Assembly: GCF_046035435.1 (NCBI RefSeq)
Contig: NZ_JBFNFH010000007.1
Strand: one strand, 5' to 3'
From: Helcococcus bovis
GTDB taxonomy: Bacteria > Bacillota > Clostridia > Tissierellales > Peptoniphilaceae
Length of the DNA stretch: 64,000 nucleotides
A model generated the notes under the pieces. It was not told where the DNA came from. It ran no database searches and worked only from the letters and a program-made list of their open reading frames with translations. This document shows, one piece after another, positions 58,331-64,000 of this stretch. The first letter of the stretch is position 1, and every line of letters begins with the position of its first letter. The translations under genes and the position numbers were made by a program.

Positions 58331-60016
58331 TTATTTTCCCATTCTTACTAAATATTTTTTATACAATTTTAAATCTAATTTATAAAATACATATCCCAAA
58401 ATAGCAAATATCATATTCCAAAATATTGGATATAAAAACACAAAGTCACTGAAAAGAATAGTATCTATTCCTAATGAAACAACAGTTATAATTACAAGGG
58501 CTATTGTAAGTAATATTATTCCAATTGAAGGAATTATTGATCTTCCACCTTTAACAGCTTGATTAGGATTATCCCAATTTGTATATGGCCATAAAATTCC
58601 AGGTATGAATGTAATTGCGCTAGCAAACATTGATGTTATAAACATAGAAATTAGTGAACCAATAATTATATAAAGTTTAAATCTTGCAATAAAATTTATC
58701 AATATAACAAGTGGAGATGTAGCGATCATTATAAGTGTTGATGATGCTAATAATCTTCCTAAAATTTGATCTTTAGCAGAAATTGGAAGCACTTTCATTA
58801 ACCATATATTTTTTCCTTCCCTACTAAATGTAGAAGATGTAAGCTCTGATCCACTTGATGCAAATAAAGTAAAATCCGTTACAATCATAATTGCACCAGT
58901 TACTAATAAAATATTTCCATTCTTAATTAAAGCAATCTTATTGTGTAAATCATTAATACTTTGAACAACATTAAATTCTGAATTTGTTAAAAAAGGAATT
59001 CCGAAAGCAATTGTCATAATTAATCCAAACGTAACTTTATTAATTAAATAGATCGCATTTCCAAAAATGTTTTTTAATTCTTTTCTGTAAATAAGTCTCA
59101 ATGTTGATGTATTATTAATATCTGATTTACTTAATTTTATTTTCTTACTCTTAGAACTATTTACGTTTAATATACCTGAAACTAACGCTTTTTTTCCAAA
59201 TGTAACAGTTATAAATGTTGTAACTGCAGCTATAACAATCAAAACTATCAAACTCAATATTGAAGTAAGAATATTATCGGACATTAAAACATTTGTACCT
59301 AATCTTATTTGTGGAAAAACATTTAATAATGTACTTTTTGCATTCCCAACGCTTTCTAGAAGTACAGATTCATTCAATTCTTTAGCAAAAAATTGAAACG
59401 CAAATTGTATTCCTATAACCATTGCGAAAAATAATATATACGCTACATATTTAAGCATATTTTTCAATGTTGCACTTTTATTTATAAACTTCATTACATA
59501 AACAACTATTAATGTAACAATGTTAATTAAAATTAGTGATATCAAAAATAAAACTACAACAGATAAAATATAAAATATAATTGATTTATTCAAATATAAT
59601 CCAGTTTTTAATATTATAGGAAATGAAATCAATATACCATAAAATAAAGAACTTACAGCATAAAATATAATTCTACTTGTCATTATTTCTTCTGATTTTA
59701 TCGGCAATCTCAACAATATTTTTATATCATTTGAGTAATAAAATTTACTAATAATTGTAGTAGTGAAAAACACAAGTATTAAAAATAAAAATGCAAATTG
59801 TGATAATACTATTAGCTCATCAGCTAATCCTTTTTCTAAAAATAAATTGTAAACATTAAGTAATGCGACTTGTGCAAGATATAAATAAAAAATTATAATA
59901 GCAAAACCAAAAACACCACCAAGTAACTTATTTCTCGCCTTTTTATCCTTAAATATGGATTTAAATGTGTAATAAAATCCAAAATCCTTTTTTAATAATT
60001 GTAAAATATTAGTCAT
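58331..60016 (-). CDS. ABC-2 type exporter permease
   Basis: The protein has 561 residues and about twelve membrane helices. A cytoplasmic stretch near 290 (KSKKIKLSKSD) separates two halves. TSSTFSREGKNIWLMKVLPIS-type sequence (SREGKNIW) is typical of large ABC-2 permeases found with single ATPases. The substrate is unknown. It overlaps the ATPase gene by eight bases and is followed by the GH123-like gene. Confidence 0.82.
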   Translation of the reverse strand: MTNILQLLKKDFGFYYTFKSIFKDKKARNKLLGGVFGFAIIIFYLYLAQVALLNVYNLFLEKGLADELIVLSQFAFLFLILVFFTTTIISKFYYSNDIKILLRLPIKSEEIMTSRIIFYAVSSLFYGILISFPIILKTGLYLNKSIIFYILSVVVLFLISLILINIVTLIVVYVMKFINKSATLKNMLKYVAYILFFAMVIGIQFAFQFFAKELNESVLLESVGNAKSTLLNVFPQIRLGTNVLMSDNILTSILSLIVLIVIAAVTTFITVTFGKKALVSGILNVNSSKSKKIKLSKSDINNTSTLRLIYRKELKNIFGNAIYLINKVTFGLIMTIAFGIPFLTNSEFNVVQSINDLHNKIALIKNGNILLVTGAIMIVTDFTLFASSGSELTSSTFSREGKNIWLMKVLPISAKDQILGRLLASSTLIMIATSPLVILINFIARFKLYIIIGSLISMFITSMFASAITFIPGILWPYTNWDNPNQAVKGGRSIIPSIGIILLTIALVIITVVSLGIDTILFSDFVFLYPIFWNMIFAILGYVFYKLDLKLYKKYLVRMGK

Positions 60017-60728
60017 TTGTCAACTCCAAGAATAATTTTTCAAGATCCCCTTCATAATTTGAATGTTGCTTCAATTGTTCAATAGTACCTTGAGCGATAA
60101 TATTACCATGTTTAATAATTATAATTCTGTCACAAATTTTTTCCACAACTTCCATAACATGGGATGAGAAAAATACAGATTTTCCTCTATTACATCTTTC
60201 CCTCATTAATTCTTTCAAATTAAATGCCGATTGAGGATCAAGTCCAACCATAGGTTCATCTAAAATTAATACTTCTGGATCATGAACTAATGCGGAAATT
60301 AATGCGATTTTTTGTTTCATTCCATGAGAATATGTAGAAATCAATGCATCTATATCATCCTGTAATCCAAATTTTTTAGCTAGTTCTTCAATTTTAGCAT
60401 CTCTACTATCTTTATCCATTCCATAAATATTTGCAACAAATGTTACAAACTTTCTGCCAGACATATTTTCATAAATTTCAGGATTATCAGGTAAAAATGC
60501 AATTTTCTTCTTAGATTCATAAGAATTATTAATAGCATCTATCCCATTAACCTCTATTATGCCACTTGTAGGTTCCAATAATCCAACAATCATACTAATT
60601 GTAGTTGTTTTACCAGCACCATTAGGTCCTAAAAATCCAAGTATTTCACCATCTTTAACTTCAAAACTAATATCATTTACAGCGACTTTATTTCCAAAAT
60701 CCTTCTTTAAATTTTTAACTAAAATCAT
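60009..60728 (-). CDS. ABC transporter ATP-binding protein
   Basis: The protein has 239 residues with Walker A GPNGAGKTT, Q-loop FLPD, signature YSHGMKQK, Walker B VLILDEP and the switch His in SSHVME. It is the ATPase of the exporter encoded next. The start has an AAGGAGGATAT site and a promoter about 20 bases upstream. Confidence 0.93.
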   Translation of the reverse strand: MILVKNLKKDFGNKVAVNDISFEVKDGEILGFLGPNGAGKTTTISMIVGLLEPTSGIIEVNGIDAINNSYESKKKIAFLPDNPEIYENMSGRKFVTFVANIYGMDKDSRDAKIEELAKKFGLQDDIDALISTYSHGMKQKIALISALVHDPEVLILDEPMVGLDPQSAFNLKELMRERCNRGKSVFFSSHVMEVVEKICDRIIIIKHGNIIAQGTIEQLKQHSNYEGDLEKLFLELTND

Positions 60729-60748
60729 ATATCCTCCTTGTAATTTAT

Positions 60749-60777
60749 AATATAACTATAACATAAAATTAACACAA
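60749..60777 (-). promoter_or_regulatory. Promoter of the ABC exporter operon
   Basis: On the - strand, -35 TTGTGT (60777-60772) and -10 TATATT (60754-60749) are 17 bases apart. Confidence 0.5.
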
Positions 60778-61146
60778 TTTGAGAAAAATTTATAACTATA
60801 TAGTAATGATATAATTGAAAACATCAGTCCGTATTTTCAATTAATTAGGGTAAGAAGTTTTTATATAAAATTTTAGATGCAGTAATTTTATATAGAGAAA
60901 TTATTGATGTAGCAATTTTAGATGGAAAAATTATAAATAGAGTATTTTTAAGTTCAAGCAGATAAAATCACCATTATTTGCTTTATTATCCGTAAATTTA
61001 AAATAAAAAGCAGATGGATATTTTATTAACAGTTTATACCTTATAAATTTAATAATATTCCAATAAAACAAAATAAAAAACGGCTTCCCCATTAAGAGTA
61101 AAACGTCTTTTATATTGTCTATTTTGCCTTGCAAAATATTTCTGTA
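60778..61146. other. Gene-poor AT-rich stretch
   Basis: I see no credible complete gene here. Two imperfect direct repeats of an ATTTTAGATG-type unit occur near 60870-60930. The rest is AT-rich, with a terminator at 61075-61111 belonging to the adjacent surface-protein remnant. Confidence 0.45.
61075..61111 (-). terminator. Terminator of the surface-protein remnant
   Basis: On the - strand AAAAGACG pairs with CGTTTTTT (one G-U pair) around a 21-base loop, followed by TATTTTG. It lies about 35 bases after the remnant stop codon. Confidence 0.45.
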
Positions 61147-61330
61147 TTATTCATCTTCTTTTTTCTTTTTAGCAGCAAACAACAAACCTGCTGCAGTTTA
61201 TATGGATGCAATAATGTTATCAATCCAGTATTTCCTGTTGATGGATTTTCAATTCCTTTATGATTCTTTGTATCATTTGTTTTTCCTTGTGTTATAGGTG
61301 TAGGTGGTGTTAATATTGTTCATGGAATTA
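61147..61330 (-). pseudogene. C-terminal remnant of a sortase-anchored (LPXTG-like) surface protein
   Basis: One frame reads PTPITQGKTNDTK then ENPSTGNTGLITLL, an NPSTG sorting motif with the start of a hydrophobic segment. The continuation lies in another frame, IASI-stop-TAAGLLFAAKKKKEDE, the typical hydrophobic and basic tail of wall-anchored proteins, ending at a TAA at 61147. At least one frameshift and one stop break the gene. Everything upstream of the Thr/Pro linker is missing, cut off near the terminator of the next gene. It is the tail of a lost adhesin-type protein. Confidence 0.7.
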
Positions 61331-61366
61331 ATGTTTTTCCATAATTTTTTAACCTTACCTAACAAT

Positions 61367-61402
61367 TAAAAAAAACACAAAAGATGAAAACATCCTCTGT
61401 GT
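61367..61402 (-). terminator. Terminator after the GlsB-family gene
   Basis: ACACAGAGGATG pairs with CATCTTTTGTGT (two G-U pairs) around TTTT on the - strand, followed by eight T. Confidence 0.75.
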
Positions 61403-61428
61403 CTTTAATATTACTTTATTAAATTATA

Positions 61429-61680
61429 TTATTTTCTACCTCTAACTAAATCTAATAGCCATAGTAAAATACATGCACCAAGTACAGCGATTGCTACACC
61501 ACCGATTGATACTTTATCTGCTGATATACCTGCAAAACCTGCTACAGCTCTACCAATTACACCACCAACTATACCTACGATGATATTTGCTATTGCTCCC
61601 ATTGAAGCATCTTTTTTCATTATAATACTTGCTAGCCATCCAGCTAAGGCACCTAATAATATACTTACTAACCAACCCAT
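61429..61680 (-). CDS. GlsB/YeaQ/YmgE family membrane protein
   Basis: The protein has 83 residues and three glycine-rich membrane helices (LLGALAGWLASIIM, IIVGIVGGVIGRAV, GVAIAVLGACILLWLLDLV). It matches the transglycosylase-associated/GlsB stress family, whose members tether Asp23-type proteins to the membrane. An AGGGAGAAAAT site precedes the start. It is a single-gene unit with its own terminator. Confidence 0.88.
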   Translation of the reverse strand: MGWLVSILLGALAGWLASIIMKKDASMGAIANIIVGIVGGVIGRAVAGFAGISADKVSIGGVAIAVLGACILLWLLDLVRGRK

Positions 61681-61790
61681 AATTTTCTCCCTTTTTATTC
61701 ATCTATTTATTAGCATTATAAACAAATATTATTTAGTATACTAATATACTATATATATGCCCAAAATAATTAATCTTAAACAATTATATA

Positions 61791-62336
61791 TTATTCACCA
61801 ATAAATTGTGTAAAGGCATCAGTAAATTTCTTTAAGAATTCAATTGTTCTTTCTGTTGCGTTTCCATTTTCATCAAAATTATCTTTTACATTTGCAAGCA
61901 TTGTTTCTGGTTGTCCCATAATCTTCATATTTGAGAAAAACATTGATGTTCTTAACTCATAATTCGCTCTCATAGCACCAAATCCGCCTGTTGAAGCACT
62001 TACTACAGCCGCATGTTTGTTTATCCATGCTTGATCCATATATGGTCTTGAACCGATATCAAATGCATTTTTTAGCACTCCTGGTACTGATCTGTTGTAC
62101 TCTGGTGTAACAAAGATGATACCATCTTGATCTTTAACTTTATTTCTAAATTCTGTAACTACTGATGGAAGATTTGCTGGATCTTCATCAAATTCTTCGT
62201 TATAAAATGGTAAATTTGCAATTTCAATAAATTCTACTTCAAATTTTTCTGATAATAAATCCTTAATTACTTCAGCAACTTTCTTGTTATATGATGCCTT
62301 TCTAACACTTCCTACTATTAATCCTATTTTTTTCAT
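61791..62336 (-). CDS. NADPH-dependent FMN reductase family protein
   Basis: The protein has 181 residues with a flavodoxin-like fold: GLIVGSVRKASYNKK at the start binds phosphate, and TPEYNRSVPGVLKNA and STGGFGAMRA follow. Relatives reduce quinones, chromate or azo dyes using NAD(P)H. The physiological substrate is unknown. An AGGGGGACAAAATG start region is present. Confidence 0.88.
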   Translation of the reverse strand: MKKIGLIVGSVRKASYNKKVAEVIKDLLSEKFEVEFIEIANLPFYNEEFDEDPANLPSVVTEFRNKVKDQDGIIFVTPEYNRSVPGVLKNAFDIGSRPYMDQAWINKHAAVVSASTGGFGAMRANYELRTSMFFSNMKIMGQPETMLANVKDNFDENGNATERTIEFLKKFTDAFTQFIGE

Positions 62337-62397
62337 TTTGTCCCCCTTATTTTTTATTCTTTCTAATTTTACCCAGGAAATTTTTTTTCAAACAAAA

Positions 62398-63915
62398 TTA
62401 ATAAATAAATTTGAAATTTTTTGTTTCGTCAACTTTAATTTCATGATTATTTTGGAAGTAGTTAATCATAAGTTCACTCATATCAAAGTTTATTTCTTTA
62501 ACTACTTTAGCCCCTTCATAACATGGATATTCATTTACGTTTGAAGCTCTATAGTTATTTAAAACTACCGTATACATTTTATCCAAATCTAACTCTTTAC
62601 CATTTTTTGTAATCGATACTACTCTATCTAAAAATGGTCTTCTTAAATCAGCTTCAAATTCTAGTCCATAGTAAAAATCATAAATATAATTTCTTAATTT
62701 TGGCTTAATATATTTTGGATTTACTATAGGATTTCCATTTTCATCAATTACAAAATATGTTGCTGATTTTTCTATCGCCGCCTTTATAACATGACCTGAA
62801 ACTTCTAGAACCTTTAATGTGTTTGGATATGGATAATTTACAAGTACATCTCTAATACTAATATCTTTTTTAAATCCTATTGCAGTATCAAATAATGTTG
62901 TTGTAGAAAAATCTGCATCTGCAACATCCATCTGTATTTTTTGTAGCAAATTAATATATGGATGCCCAAAAAACCTAGTTTTAAATTGATCTGTTATTTC
63001 TATATCTTTATCTAATTCACCTATAATTTCAGCAAGATATACATCTAATTTTTCATTTGTCTGAGTAAATATTTCACTAAATTTACTATCTATTTCAATA
63101 TCAAGAGATTCAACTTCAACTAATTTATAATCTACTGTTTTTTCTTCTGTATCTATTACTAATTTCGTAAAGTTCCTTGCATTGTTTATAGGTTGAGAAC
63201 AGATTACATCTCCTATTTTTGTAATAAATGATCTATGTTGATGTCCACTTAAAACTGCATTTATACTATTATATGTTTGAAGCATTTCACTCGCTTGGTT
63301 TTCACCATTTAATTTTTCAGTAGGAATAAATTCCTCATCTAAACTTTTTTCAAATCCACCATGATATAGAAAAATTACATAATCAGAATTTTCAACAATT
63401 TCCTTTTCATATTTACCATATTCTTCAATAGGATTTAAAAATTCTAAACCTTCAATATTTTGAGAATTTTCCCAATTTGGAATATAAGCTGTAGTAGCTG
63501 CAAAAACTCCAACTCTAAATCCATTTAAATCAAATATTTTATATGGTTTATTTCCAAGTTTAAGGCCTTTTATATTTGAATTTAATACAAGATCTTTTAC
63601 TTGTTCATATGATTTATATAAATAATCTTGTCCATAATTAAATTCATGATTTCCCATTACATAGGCATCATATTTCGCCATTTTCAGCAATGTCAAAATC
63701 GGATTTATATCCGGTTTAATTTTCGATAAATAATTAGTCATTGCTGAACCTTGTATTAAATCCCCACCTTCAAGCAATAAACTTCTGTCATAATTTTCTC
63801 TATCTTTTTCAATAAATGATAATATTTTCAACATACCTAAATTTTGGTATTCTACATAATTTGTAGGAAACACGTATCCGTGCATATCAGTTGTGTGATA
63901 TATAGCTATTTTCAT
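62398..63915 (-). CDS. Bifunctional metallophosphoesterase / 5'-nucleotidase family protein
   Basis: The protein has 505 residues. The N-terminal calcineurin-like domain has HTTDMHGY, GGDLIQGS, MGNHEFNYG and GHQHRS. The C-terminal 5'-nucleotidase substrate domain begins near 320. UshA-type relatives hydrolyse nucleotides, cyclic nucleotides or UDP-sugars and are usually exported. This one starts directly with the catalytic domain and has no signal peptide, so it should be cytosolic like the YunD-type enzymes. A GAGGGAGA site precedes the start. Confidence 0.88.
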   Translation of the reverse strand: MKIAIYHTTDMHGYVFPTNYVEYQNLGMLKILSFIEKDRENYDRSLLLEGGDLIQGSAMTNYLSKIKPDINPILTLLKMAKYDAYVMGNHEFNYGQDYLYKSYEQVKDLVLNSNIKGLKLGNKPYKIFDLNGFRVGVFAATTAYIPNWENSQNIEGLEFLNPIEEYGKYEKEIVENSDYVIFLYHGGFEKSLDEEFIPTEKLNGENQASEMLQTYNSINAVLSGHQHRSFITKIGDVICSQPINNARNFTKLVIDTEEKTVDYKLVEVESLDIEIDSKFSEIFTQTNEKLDVYLAEIIGELDKDIEITDQFKTRFFGHPYINLLQKIQMDVADADFSTTTLFDTAIGFKKDISIRDVLVNYPYPNTLKVLEVSGHVIKAAIEKSATYFVIDENGNPIVNPKYIKPKLRNYIYDFYYGLEFEADLRRPFLDRVVSITKNGKELDLDKMYTVVLNNYRASNVNEYPCYEGAKVVKEINFDMSELMINYFQNNHEIKVDETKNFKFIY

Positions 63916-63938
63916 TCTCCCTCACTTTCTCAAAATAT

Positions 63939-63947
63939 ATTATAGCA
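63939..63947 (-). promoter_or_regulatory. Extended -10 promoter of the 5'-nucleotidase-family gene
   Basis: TGCTATAAT reads on the - strand about 25 bases before the start codon. The -35 region is poor (TACCTT at 17 bases). Confidence 0.45.
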
Positions 63948-64000
63948 GAAATGAATGCTTAAAGGTATTATTTTATTGCATAAAAAAACTCTCTTCATAT

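Noticed and set aside
60931..61134. - strand 67-residue open frame
   Set aside because: It has no ribosome site and no similarity I recognise, and it runs through the terminator hairpin; most likely chance in AT-rich DNA.
61115..61297. + strand 60-residue open frame
   Set aside because: It is the shadow of the surface-protein remnant on the other strand, which has recognisable NPSTG and KKKKEDE elements.

Overview
The window looks like chromosomal DNA of a very AT-rich, low-GC Firmicute. The best guess is an anaerobic coccus of the Tissierellia/Peptoniphilaceae type (Parvimonas-like); this rests on gene content and composition, not on any rRNA. Strong AGGAGG ribosome sites, PolC, RNase Y, a GlgC/GlgD pair and a CBS-type pyrophosphatase all fit that group. 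No rRNA, tRNA or CRISPR array was found.

Positions 1 to about 8.6 kb, + strand: the transfer and mobilisation part of an integrative conjugative element of the Tn1549/CTn type. In order it holds the C-terminus of a VirB4/TraE-like ATPase, a membrane-anchored M23 peptidase/lysozyme-like protein, a DUF4315 protein, an independently transcribed structured RNA, a PBECR4-like/ArdC-like metallopeptidase fusion, a DUF4366-like protein, an orphan gene, a hairpin-rich oriT candidate, MobC and a MOBP relaxase. No integrase is recognisable before the chromosomal genes begin, so the right end is either decayed or differently organised.

Positions 8.7 to 36.5 kb, - strand: a dense block of information-processing and envelope genes. 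Read in the direction of transcription these are rpsB-tsf-pyrH-frr-uppS-cdsA-rseP-polC, then rimP-nusA-rnpM-infB-rbfA-nrnA-truB-ribF, then a DUF1538 permease with a double P-II-like protein, then rpsO-pnp, then ftsK-pgsA-recA-rny. Promoters are visible upstream of rpsB, rpsO and rimP. The rpsB and rpsO promoters are followed by leaders likely to bind S2 and S15, and the rimP promoter is followed by a weak-terminator hairpin that may let NusA limit its own operon.

Positions 36.5 to 43.3 kb: a MATE transporter, a DUF948-like and a YtxH protein, a good 6S RNA candidate with its own promoter, nadK (+ strand), and an FHA/SEDS/PBP cell-wall operon.

Positions 43.4 to 56.5 kb, - strand: one tight eight-gene glycogen operon, ppaC-glgB-glgC-glgD-glgA-glgP-pulA-pgm, behind one promoter. 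It contains the glycogen cycle plus the pyrophosphatase that would pull ADP-glucose synthesis forward. Its glycogen phosphorylase has lost most family active-site motifs and may be a pseudoenzyme.

Positions 56.7 to 64 kb, - strand: an ABC-2 exporter with a GH123/DUF4091-like protein, the remnant of a sortase-anchored surface protein, a GlsB-type small membrane protein, an FMN reductase and a 5'-nucleotidase-family enzyme. Copies of a GGAACAG/CTGTTCC palindromic repeat lie at 40.0 kb (two) and 56.6 kb.
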